Assembly: GCA_021154325.1 (NCBI GenBank)
Contig: JAJKIR010000065.1
Coordinates: forward strand, 1-37,777
Length of the DNA stretch: 37,777 nt
Direction: 5' to 3'
DNA from: Gemmatimonas sp.
GTDB taxonomy: Bacteria > Gemmatimonadota > Gemmatimonadetes > Gemmatimonadales > Gemmatimonadaceae
This document shows, in pieces, positions 16,207-23,573 of the stretch. Below the pieces are notes generated by a model. It made no database searches. It saw nothing but the letters and a program-made list of their open reading frames with translations, and was not told the origin of the DNA. The position numbers and the translations under genes are program-made. Position 1 is the first letter of the stretch, and each line of letters begins with the position of its first letter.

Positions 16207-17123
16207 AGATTCAATTCCTGCTCGTTCCTTACGACTCCGGGCGGCGCGAGTGGCGCATGGGTCGCGGGCCGTCGTATCTCCTGCGCCACGGCGTGGGCAG
16301 CAGCATCCGCGCGCTTGGTCACGAGGTGGACGCCGAGTACGTCGAGCCGGGCGGCGTGCAGGCGCCCAACCCTCCAGCATCGACAGAGATCGCGACGAGC
16401 TTCTCGCTGTATCGCGAGGTCGCGGAGCGCGCGCGCACCGCCCGGGAGAATGGAGCGCTGCCGATCATTCTCGGTGGCAATTGCGGCGTGTCGTTAGGCG
16501 CGATGGCGTCGCTCGTGCCGCGCCGGCGCATCCTTTCCGTCGGTGACAGCGAGGCGAGCTATCCTGAGCTCGACGACGTCGGCGTGCTCTGGCTCGATGC
16601 GCACGGCGACTTCAACACGCCGGAGACCACCCGCAGCGGCTTCCTCGACGGGATGTCGCTCGCGATGCTCACCGGGCGATGCTGGTACACGCTCGGCCGG
16701 GGCATCCCCGGCTTTCGGCCGATGGCGGAGCGACACATTCTCCTCGGTGGCGCGCGCGAGCTCGATCCTGCGGAGGACGATCTGCTGCGCGAGTCCGAGC
16801 TGCTCGTCGCGCGCGGGGCGGCAGGTCATCCGACGCGACTGGCCGAGCAAATCGGCGATGGACTGGAGGAATTGTCGCGCCGCGTCAGTCGGCTGCACGT
16901 CCATCTCGACGCCGACGTCATCGACGAGGGCGAGGGGCGGGCGAACGCATTCGCGGCTCCATTCGGCCTGACGAGCGCCGAGCTCCGGGAGATCGCACGA
17001 CTGGCGGCGTCGCGCTTCGAGATCATCTCGGCGGCGGTGACAGCTTACGATCCGGCGATCGATACGGCCGGTGCCCTGCCACCGATCATTGCCTCGGCGC
17101 TCGAGGCATTGCTCACTCGTTAG
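16203..17123 (+). CDS. Arginase/agmatinase-family protein with an altered first metal site
   Basis: 306 residues from ATG 16203 (ATGA overlap with the MBL gene). The ureohydrolase fold is shown by LWLDAHGDFN (D132, H134, D136) and HLDADVIDEG (D236, D238, D241). The first motif, normally GGDHS with a histidine manganese ligand, reads GGNCG here (residues 91-95), with C94 in the histidine position. The rest of the metal site is intact. Such variants occur in arginase-like subfamilies whose substrate may not be arginine. No signal peptide is visible, while its partner gene has one, so they may work in different compartments. The stop codon (TAG) is in a CGTTAGG word, and the gene ends overlap the convergent formyltransferase by 11 bp. 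Confidence 0.85.
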   Translation: MKIQFLLVPYDSGRREWRMGRGPSYLLRHGVGSSIRALGHEVDAEYVEPGGVQAPNPPASTEIATSFSLYREVAERARTARENGALPIILGGNCGVSLGAMASLVPRRRILSVGDSEASYPELDDVGVLWLDAHGDFNTPETTRSGFLDGMSLAMLTGRCWYTLGRGIPGFRPMAERHILLGGARELDPAEDDLLRESELLVARGAAGHPTRLAEQIGDGLEELSRRVSRLHVHLDADVIDEGEGRANAFAAPFGLTSAELREIARLAASRFEIISAAVTAYDPAIDTAGALPPIIASALEALLTR

Positions 17124-17838
17124 GTACCGGCGTTGCTGCCGCGGCGCCAGCCGGCGCTCGGTAGAGGCGCCAGTCCGACCAGCGGGGGGTCGTGTAGTAC
17201 GTGCCCGGCCCCTGCGGGGTGCGCGGCAGCGCCGGGTCACGTCGGGCGCGGGCGCCACGGAGCAGCGCCGCGATCGTCGGCGCGGCATCGAGCAAGAGCT
17301 TCGCTCGCAAGGCAGCGGGCGACTCGCCGTTCCACGCGACCCTTTCGCGGAGCACGATGTCCCCGGCATCGAGCGCCGGTGTCATGTAGTGCAGTGTCCA
17401 GCCGACGTGGGCGGCGTCGTGTCGGGCGAGCGCCCAGAACTCCGACTTGACACCACGATAATTCGGCAAAAAGCCCGTGTGCAGGTTGAGAAAGCCATTG
17501 GGCAGGCGAGCGAGCGTCGTGGCCGCGATCACCGATGTCCCGAAGCCGATGACGAGATCGTTCGGGTCGAATGGGTAGTTGTTCGCGCTCGTTATGCGGT
17601 CGTGCGGCGGCATTGCACGCTCTGGGAGCGCGCGCGCGCCTTCGCGGCGATACCAGCGCGCGAGCCACACCTGGAATGCAAAATCGACAACGCCGACGCG
17701 CCGAAGCTTGCGCCAATAAAAGCGCCAGCTGGGGCGCGCGGTCTCGACGAGCACCGCGTCGACCGCCGACGCCTCGTAGAGCGTCGCGGCGACGAAGCGC
17801 GCGAACGCGGAGTCATGCGTAACGAGTACGACCTTCAT
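17113..17838 (-). CDS. Formyltransferase-family protein
   Basis: 241 residues from ATG 17838; a TTG at 17856 would extend it by six residues. It reads MKVVLVTHDSAFARFVAATL, then the GART-type catalytic core GFLNLHTGFLPNYRG (N118, H120) and ALDAGDIV (D157), the N-H-D triad of N10-formyltetrahydrofolate-dependent formyltransferases. It lacks the C-terminal domain of methionyl-tRNA formyltransferase and is too short for it. The arrangement resembles sugar- or amine-formylating enzymes such as those of lipid A or O-antigen pathways. Its start overlaps the end of the deacetylase-like gene, indicating coupled translation, and it ends inside the convergent arginase gene. The substrate is unknown. 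Confidence 0.82.
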   Translation of the reverse strand: MKVVLVTHDSAFARFVAATLYEASAVDAVLVETARPSWRFYWRKLRRVGVVDFAFQVWLARWYRREGARALPERAMPPHDRITSANNYPFDPNDLVIGFGTSVIAATTLARLPNGFLNLHTGFLPNYRGVKSEFWALARHDAAHVGWTLHYMTPALDAGDIVLRERVAWNGESPAALRAKLLLDAAPTIAALLRGARARRDPALPRTPQGPGTYYTTPRWSDWRLYRAPAGAAAATPVPNE

Positions 17839-18733
17839 CGAAGAGAATGTCAGCAAGCTCGCGAACGTTTACGAAGCACAGCCGGTAATTCGCACGATTG
17901 GCGCGCTCGCGGAGCGCGTCGAGATTGGCGCGTAGATGATCGAAGCTATACAGGTGGCGGTTGCGCCAGCCCCCAACTGCGTTTGCGATCTCGTCGGCGT
18001 GGAAGTAGGAGACGAAGAAGTCCGCCCCGCTCGCGAAGAAATCGTCGAGAAGACGTCGATAGAGAATGGGACGCGTCGTCATTGTGAGCATCACGCGCTC
18101 GGTGCGAAAGCGACGCGACAACATCGGATCGAAGGCGGAGAAAGCAGGGATCATCTTCACCCCATGCCAGAGCTGCGGGCGATACGCGAAGCGCGACCAG
18201 TCGTACGCGTCCACCCCGCCGTGCCCGAGAAAGCGCATGCGCGGTACCGGGCTGTAATCCACGCGCACGCCGGCGCGCGCGAGATGCCGGAGTGAGAAGT
18301 CGTTCTGAAAGGTCCAACCCATGTGCACGACGTCGGGCCGGCCGAGCGCGGCGGATCCAACCTCGATGTTCTCGAGGATGTTCGATTCGGAAACGTCCTG
18401 CAAACCGTCCGGACCGAAGTAGTGCAGATGCCACGCGATAGCGCTCCCCCGTGCTTCGGCGAGACGCCAGATGTGGTGGTACTCCTCCCAGCAGTATGCC
18501 GCGCTGCCACAGTATTGCCGTACCTGCGTATCGGCGCGGACGTTCAACGTCCAGCGCACGTCCTCGATGTCGAAGAGCCGCGGCAGCGCCTCGACGCCAC
18601 GCCACCGCAGGCGCGCGGGATACGCGTCGCGATCAGGATCACAATCGACCCCGATCGCGACGTAGAGATCGCGTGGCGCTCGTGAGGCAGGAGGCACGGA
18701 GAGTGATACCTTCGCGTGCTGCAATCCGGTCAC
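17813..18733 (-). CDS. Polysaccharide-deacetylase-like protein
   Basis: 306 residues with GTG 18733 as the start; the N-terminal 20 residues are poorly constrained, as no ribosome binding site is visible. DLYVAIGVDCDPDRD (D30, D32) near the N-terminus and AWHLHYFG (H102, H104) give the aspartate and HxH of a NodB-like carbohydrate esterase fold. Further on are HMGWTFQNDF and YSFDHLR. The family removes acetyl or formyl groups from sugars or sugar lipids. Immediately followed by a formyltransferase gene, it suggests an add-and-remove pair acting on one amine-bearing substrate, as in ArnA/ArnD, but this is inference. There is no signal peptide, so cytoplasmic action is likely. Confidence 0.7.
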   Translation of the reverse strand: MTGLQHAKVSLSVPPASRAPRDLYVAIGVDCDPDRDAYPARLRWRGVEALPRLFDIEDVRWTLNVRADTQVRQYCGSAAYCWEEYHHIWRLAEARGSAIAWHLHYFGPDGLQDVSESNILENIEVGSAALGRPDVVHMGWTFQNDFSLRHLARAGVRVDYSPVPRMRFLGHGGVDAYDWSRFAYRPQLWHGVKMIPAFSAFDPMLSRRFRTERVMLTMTTRPILYRRLLDDFFASGADFFVSYFHADEIANAVGGWRNRHLYSFDHLRANLDALRERANRANYRLCFVNVRELADILFDEGRTRYA

Positions 18734-19061
18734 CCGTCGGCCGGCAGTCGCGTGAGCCCAGCCGAGAGCTACCAGCGCAACAGCCGTCGGCTCTCAGCGT
18801 GCAGACTCGTTAGGGGGACGGCTGCCGTGACCTGGAACGCAAACCGTAGGTCGAGCTCGAGCCCTCAGCTGAAAGCTTGCAGCTGATAGCCCCAAGTTCG
18901 GCTGACAGCTTGGCCGCTAACCGCCTTTAACTCGATGAGCACCACAGGCAGTAGCTGTCGGCTAGTCGCTGACGCGCTGGAGGCTCTCGGCTGGGCTTCG
19001 TTGTGGCGCCAGTCCGATCTCATTGCAATGTGAGACGCCCCCTCATGCCGCACTTCCACGG
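18734..19061. repeat. Gene-free region with GCT-type heptad tracts and inverted arms
   Basis: About 330 bp with no convincing gene. Tracts with a 7-bp period and GCT or AGC at the same position occur near 18757-18820 (AGCCGAG, AGCTACC), 18866-18925 (AGCTGAA, AGCTTGC, AGCTGAT) and 18951-19000 (GCTGTCG, GCTAGTC). The outer arms are complementary: GAGAGCTACC on the left faces GAGGCTCTCGGC on the right. The middle tract is itself palindromic around AAGCTT. A CGTTAGGG word is at 18808. The region lies between two minus-strand genes, downstream of the lipoprotein and upstream of the deacetylase-like gene. Confidence 0.65.
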
Positions 19062-19093
19062 AGAACAAAAGAAGACGGGCGCGAAAGCGCCCG
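19062..19093 (-). terminator. Intrinsic terminator of the 19127 lipoprotein gene
   Basis: A 7-bp stem CGGGCGC/GCGCCCG (19076-19082 and 19087-19093) closes on a 4-base loop, GAAA on the plus strand and TTTC on the transcribed minus-strand RNA. In the minus-strand direction it is followed by a T-rich run (complement of 19067-19074). It lies 33 bases after the stop codon of the minus-strand lipoprotein gene. Confidence 0.75.
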
Positions 19094-19126
19094 CCTTGAA
19101 GATTTGTCCACGAGAGCCGTTCGCGC

Positions 19127-19798
19127 TCAGAACGGCCGAACGCGTCCCCCAATGCCACCTCGGGTCGGAATCGGCAGCGGCGACGTACCGTAACCGCCGC
19201 CGCTACGCGGACCGCGGCCGCGTCGATCCGTTCGGGGATCGCAGTGATCGCCGTCGACGACGCCACCGCGGAGGATCGCGCCGAAGATGCCGCCGAGGAT
19301 CGAGCCGCCGCCGTCACCGGCACCGGGATTCGGGCCGCCGCCGTTCTGGCCTCGCGCGCCCTCGCCGCCGTTGGGATCGATCGGAGTCGGCGACGGCCGT
19401 GGAACCGCGGGCGCTGCGGGATCCAGCACTTGTTCTGTCGTCGGGGAAGGCGCCTGCGCCATCACTTCAGTGGTCGGCTCCTCTGCCTTGGAGTCGATCG
19501 AAGCGTCCGGCGCGGCCTTCACCGTCGGCGCCTTGGACTTCACCGCCTTCGGGCCGGCTCCCTTTTTCACCGTGGTCGTGGGCGACGGAGCACTCGACTG
19601 GGCGATCTCGGTAAGAGCGAAGCCCTTGGAAGCCTGCTGCGAGGCGAGGTCGAGGCCGGATGACGACGCGAGCTGCAGGTCTTTCTTGAGATCGTCGCTC
19701 ATTGCCCGATTCGGCGACGCCCCGTTTTTGCCGCAAGCGGCGAGTACCACGGCCGACAGTCCGACCGCGAGCATCGAAGATCTCGTAAGCGTACGCAC
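19127..19798 (-). CDS. Pro/Lys- and Gly-rich lipoprotein of unknown function
   Basis: 223 residues from GTG 19798, with GGAGG five bases upstream; a frame to 19888 has no supported start. The signal MLAVGLSAVVLAACG with lipobox LAAC predicts a lipid-anchored periplasmic protein. The body has a helical segment (MSDDLKKDLQLASSSGLDLA), then a Lys/Pro/Thr-rich linker (KAVKSKAPTVKAAPD), then a glycine-rich C-terminus (GGGSILGGIFGAILRGG and RGGIGGRVRPF). No known domain. The low complexity suggests an extended spacer or a cell-wall-associated protein. It has its own terminator at 19062-19093. Divergent from the gene at 20064 with a 265-bp gap that must hold both promoters. Confidence 0.7.
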   Translation of the reverse strand: MRTLTRSSMLAVGLSAVVLAACGKNGASPNRAMSDDLKKDLQLASSSGLDLASQQASKGFALTEIAQSSAPSPTTTVKKGAGPKAVKSKAPTVKAAPDASIDSKAEEPTTEVMAQAPSPTTEQVLDPAAPAVPRPSPTPIDPNGGEGARGQNGGGPNPGAGDGGGSILGGIFGAILRGGVVDGDHCDPRTDRRGRGPRSGGGYGTSPLPIPTRGGIGGRVRPF

Positions 19799-20063
19799 GT
19801 GTGCCTCCAAAGCGATAGCGTACCCTCGACCTGTCAGTGGGTGATCGCAGGCCGAGCGTCGCGTGCTTCCATAAAGCACCACCCGCACCAGCGCCTAACA
19901 GCACCATTCGGCGGTTAACGGTCCGAATTCGCAGAGGTGTGTCTCTCGTCAGAGACAATCCAGTCTCGGCGCGAGGACAGCGCATTGCCGCGCAACGAGA
20001 CAAGTCACGCGGGTATTATGCGGGGCCCTGGCAGTTCGATCCCCCCACGAGAACGAGAAATCG

Positions 20064-20609
20064 ATGCGTGCGAAGCCCGGTCGGGTTCAGGTACTGCTGC
20101 TCATGGTGGCTCTCCTCGGTGGGTGCAGCCCCGGCGGCGGGGAACTGTCGCCCCAGAATCGTCGCGCGATAGCGACCGAGATCGAGGCGAGGGTGCGCGA
20201 TGCGTACGATCTCTCGAAACCGGGCGCCGAGGAGCGCATGATCGCGCTCTACGCCGATACCGGCCGTGTCGTGTCGTCATCCACCGGGCGTGCGATCGCC
20301 TCTCGAGACACGGTGATCGAGGGGATAAAGCTGTTCTGGAAGTACGTCGGCGCGAACATGAAGCAGCCGAAATGGATCTGGACGCAGACTTATGTCGATG
20401 TTCTTGCGCCGACGGCCGCGGTGTTCACTGGCACGTATCGGGTGCCGCATGTCACCCCGCGCGGCGAGCAGCACGAGATTGCGGGCGCGATGACACTTGT
20501 CTTCGAGAAGCGAGGATCGAAGTGGGGTGTGGTGCAGGAGCACCTGTCAGACGCGCCACCCGCGATGTCCGCGACGATGCCGATGGACTCCACGATGAAG
20601 ACGAAGTGA
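20064..20609 (+). CDS. NTF2/SnoaL-like (DUF4440-type) lipoprotein
   Basis: 181 residues from ATG 20064. VLLLMVALLGGCSPGG is a lipoprotein signal with lipobox LGGC. The mature part is a single NTF2-like cone: EIEARVRDAYDLSKPGAEER, MIALYADTGRVVSSSTG, KWIWTQTYVDVLAPTAAVFTG and LVFEKRGSKWGVVQEH. This is the DUF4440/SnoaL-like fold, found in small binding or isomerase-type proteins. It ends with a methionine/threonine-rich tail. A TATTAT box at 20014-20019 is a plausible -10 element about 45 bases upstream of the start. It converges with the beta-propeller/GGT gene (10 bp gap). Substrate unknown. Confidence 0.82.
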   Translation: MRAKPGRVQVLLLMVALLGGCSPGGGELSPQNRRAIATEIEARVRDAYDLSKPGAEERMIALYADTGRVVSSSTGRAIASRDTVIEGIKLFWKYVGANMKQPKWIWTQTYVDVLAPTAAVFTGTYRVPHVTPRGEQHEIAGAMTLVFEKRGSKWGVVQEHLSDAPPAMSATMPMDSTMKTK

Positions 20610-20618
20610 AGCTCAGGA

Positions 20619-23453
20619 TCACGGAATCGCCCCGGCCGCACCGGCGCGGCGGGGGTCAGCGCCAGCGGTGACGGTGCCGTTGCCGATGGTGAGCGCTGCA
20701 CCGTAGCCCTCGCGCAGCTCGCCGAGCAGCGAGACAAGGTGAGGGCGGTAGCCTAACGAGACGAGGCGTCGCATCACGTCCGGCGCAAAGCCGTCCTCGA
20801 GCTCGACGGTGAGACCGTCGGAGGCACGTCCGCTGGGCAGGAAGCGCGGCAGCTCGAGCGCGGCCTGTGGACCGAGGTGCTGATCGATGATCCCGGTGAG
20901 AGTCTGGTAAACCGCGGAGGTGATCCACGCATTGCCCGCGGCTCCGACCGCCGCCGTCGGCCGCGGTTTACGACCCGGCTCGCCCCGAAAGACGATCGTC
21001 GGCGCGATCGTGCTGCCGTGGCGAGCGAAGGGAAGCCGCGCGCCGTACGCGCTCGGGTCGGTGCCGTACGAGGCGAGCTTGTCGTTGTAGATGAAGCCGA
21101 GGCCGGGCGTCACGTAGAAGTTGCCGCCCCACGTGCCTAACGTCTGCGTGACGGCAACGACGTTGCCTTCGCCGTCCGCGACCATGAACGCCGTCGTCCC
21201 GGTCGCGTGATGGTAGCGCGTGGAATCGCCGTCGCCATCCGTGCCATCGACGGTCTTGGGTGCGGGTGTGGCGCAGGACAGCGAATCGCCGCGGAGGAGC
21301 TCCGGTGAGGGCGCATGCGACGCATCGAAGCAACGCCACCGCGCGCGCGCCGTGTCCTTGCTCGTGAACGGCTCCAGCGTCACTGGCCAGAGCCCCGGAT
21401 CGGCGATGCGGTTGCGGCTCGACGGCGCGAGCAGCCAGGCGGAGAGCATGGCGTGCAGGGTCGCGGCGTCCTCGGTGTAGGGTTTAGGATCCTTGAACTG
21501 CTCGAGGAGATTGAGCGTCGCGGCCAGCTGAGCGCCGCCGGCGACAGGTGGCGCGCTCGAGTAGAACGTGTACCCGCGGTAGCTTCCCTCGACCGGGTCG
21601 CGCTCGGCCGCGAAATACCGGGCGAGATCGGTGAGCTGCATCGCGTTGCCCTTGCCGCGCAAATCGGCGACGATGCGGCGCGCGACCTCGCCGCGATAGA
21701 AGGCATCGGCGCCGCCCCTGGCGATCTGCTCCAACGTCCAGGCGAGGTCCGGATTGCGAAGTGTGTCACCGGCGTGGAGGGGCTGCCCGTCGCGGAAGAA
21801 CAGGGCACGCGTGCCGTCGTACTTGAGAAAATGCTCACGTTCGGTCGCGAGGGTCGTCGCGAGCCCTTCGCTGACGACGTAGCCCTCGCGCGCGGCGCGG
21901 ATTGCCGGGGCGACGATGTCGGCCCACGCGACCTTGCCGCTGCCGTACTTCTTCACCGCGAGATGCATCGCGGCCACGGTGCCCGGTACGTTCGCGAGCA
22001 CGGGGCCGTCGTCGGGGAGACGGCCGTTCTGGAGCAGGCTCGCGTTCTCGAGCCCCGCTTCCTCGGGCACGCGTGACATGAACTCGATGAGGCGCGGCGA
22101 CTCCATCGTCGTCCGGTAGACGAGCATCTCGCCGTAGCCACCGGGACCGCTCGCGTCGGGCTCGACGACGCCTAACGCGAAGGAGACCGCCGCCGCCGCG
22201 TCGACGACGTTGCCGCCCTTGCGCAGGATCTCGAGGCCGGCCGCCGTCGCCACAGGGTGCGCGCTGGAAATGGCGGCGCGTCCAGTGGCCGATGCACGAT
22301 AGGGCGGCCGCTCGCGAAGGAGCGAGTGGAGCTCGCTTCGGAGCGCGTCATCGTCGCGGGCGGCGAGCACGCGCGCTCGGTGGCTCGCCACCAGCGCGTC
22401 CCAGCGCTGGCGCGTGGCCTCCGCCATTGGCTCGCCGTAGTAGAGCCTCGCGGTGCGAGCTGCAAGCTCGTCGAGCGCGGCGGTGTTGTGCCGCACTCGT
22501 TCGCTTTCACTCGTGAAGGGCGCCCGCTGCGCACCGGGCGCCGCCGCGAAGCCCGCGTCGGGCGGCGTCGGTGCGTCCACCGACCAGAGACCTCCCAGCT
22601 CGGCGAGGACGTCGTGCGCGGCTCGGTCGCCGAGTCGATCGGGGTCGCCATTGTAGGCGACGTCATCGTCGGGAAGCTCGACGAGGGTGATCCGGCTCGC
22701 GTCGGGCAACCACGCCGACGCGGCATGCCGCGCGCTCACGAGATTCGTGTAGCGGCCGTCGGTCGGTACGATGAACACGCCCCGTCGCGCCCCGCCGACT
22801 GTGTACGTGAGCCGGTCGCCGTTAGGCGCCCAGGCGGGTCGCTCGATCCCCGCGGCGCTCACGATCGTGCTGTCGGCGCCGCGGTGCTCGGGGGCCGCAT
22901 CCAACGGTCTCACGACGAGGCGGCGGGTAGCCTCGGCGATCGCGACGAAGGCGACGCGCCGTCCATCGGGTGAGAGCGCCGGCCATCGCTCGGCAGCGCG
23001 TCCGCTCGTTAGGCGTCGCTCCGTACCGCCAGGCTCTCGAACCCAGAGTCGGGCCGCGCTGCCGCGACCGCGGCCGAAGAGGATGCGCCCGTCGGGAAGC
23101 GCCAGGGGAGTGCTCTCGTCCTCGCTGCCGCCAAGAACGCGCGTTGGCGCCGCCGGCGTGACCGAATCGCCCACGACGATCCGCCAGACGTCGAAGTTGC
23201 CAGCGCGGTTCGACGCGAAGAGCAGCGACTTTCCGTCGCTGGACCAGGACGGCTCACGGTCCCACTCGGCGCCGGAGGTCACTCGCGACCAGCTGCCGGT
23301 CGGTGAGACGATCCAGAGATCGCCGCGGACATTGAGCGCGAGACGGCCGTCGGCCGAATAGGCGAGATCGCGCGCACCGGTGACAGGCATCTCGCGCGTC
23401 TGAGCGCGAGCGGTGAGGAGCGGCAGCAGAATGGCGAGCGAAACGAGACGCAT
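20619..23453 (-). CDS. Exported beta-propeller/gamma-glutamyltranspeptidase fusion protein
   Basis: 944 residues from ATG 23453. A signal peptide (LVSLAILLPLLTARAQ) predicts export. Residues about 20-330 form a TolB/PD40-like propeller with repeats such as WDREPSWSSDGKSLLFAS and ERWPALSPDGRRVAFVA. From about 405 comes a complete gamma-glutamyltranspeptidase domain: AAGLEILRKGGNVVDAAAAV, VVEPDASGPGGYGEML, and the autocleavage site HATGTTAFMVADGEGN, where T753 is the expected nucleophile. GGTs hydrolyse or transfer gamma-glutamyl groups of glutathione and related peptides in the periplasm. The propeller fusion is unusual and may bind substrate or partners. There is no ribosome binding site before the start; the leader is a heptad-repeat tract. 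Confidence 0.9.
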   Translation of the reverse strand: MRLVSLAILLPLLTARAQTREMPVTGARDLAYSADGRLALNVRGDLWIVSPTGSWSRVTSGAEWDREPSWSSDGKSLLFASNRAGNFDVWRIVVGDSVTPAAPTRVLGGSEDESTPLALPDGRILFGRGRGSAARLWVREPGGTERRLTSGRAAERWPALSPDGRRVAFVAIAEATRRLVVRPLDAAPEHRGADSTIVSAAGIERPAWAPNGDRLTYTVGGARRGVFIVPTDGRYTNLVSARHAASAWLPDASRITLVELPDDDVAYNGDPDRLGDRAAHDVLAELGGLWSVDAPTPPDAGFAAAPGAQRAPFTSESERVRHNTAALDELAARTARLYYGEPMAEATRQRWDALVASHRARVLAARDDDALRSELHSLLRERPPYRASATGRAAISSAHPVATAAGLEILRKGGNVVDAAAAVSFALGVVEPDASGPGGYGEMLVYRTTMESPRLIEFMSRVPEEAGLENASLLQNGRLPDDGPVLANVPGTVAAMHLAVKKYGSGKVAWADIVAPAIRAAREGYVVSEGLATTLATEREHFLKYDGTRALFFRDGQPLHAGDTLRNPDLAWTLEQIARGGADAFYRGEVARRIVADLRGKGNAMQLTDLARYFAAERDPVEGSYRGYTFYSSAPPVAGGAQLAATLNLLEQFKDPKPYTEDAATLHAMLSAWLLAPSSRNRIADPGLWPVTLEPFTSKDTARARWRCFDASHAPSPELLRGDSLSCATPAPKTVDGTDGDGDSTRYHHATGTTAFMVADGEGNVVAVTQTLGTWGGNFYVTPGLGFIYNDKLASYGTDPSAYGARLPFARHGSTIAPTIVFRGEPGRKPRPTAAVGAAGNAWITSAVYQTLTGIIDQHLGPQAALELPRFLPSGRASDGLTVELEDGFAPDVMRRLVSLGYRPHLVSLLGELREGYGAALTIGNGTVTAGADPRRAGAAGAIP

Positions 23454-23455
23454 GC

Positions 23456-23573
23456 TAGTGGCGAGTGACGAGTGGTGAGTGGCGAGTATTCCAAGCGCCG
23501 CAACGCTCGAACACCCAACATGCACTGCTCACCACACCATCACCACTCGTCACCAACCACCAGCCACCGGCAC
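23456..23573. repeat. Heptad-armed inverted repeat (GTGGCGA type)
   Basis: The left side 23456-23490 has a 7-bp rhythm (GTGGCGA, GTGACGA, GTGGTGA, GTGGCGA). The right side 23526-23573 carries the complementary vocabulary. A 14-bp perfect inverted match (GTGACGAGTGGTGA at 23465-23478 with its complement at 23540-23553) shows the arms can pair. It occupies the whole gap between the ADOP permease stop codon and the start of the beta-propeller/GGT gene, so it also forms the leader of that gene. Confidence 0.82.

Noticed and set aside
18740..19000. Insertion sequence remnant
   Set aside because: No transposase fragment, no terminal inverted repeats with target duplication; the heptad phase explains the structure better.
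20005..20060. Possible tRNA (GCAGTTCGATCCCCCC looks like a T-arm and acceptor end)
   Set aside because: No matching D-arm, anticodon arm or acceptor 5' strand can be found upstream.
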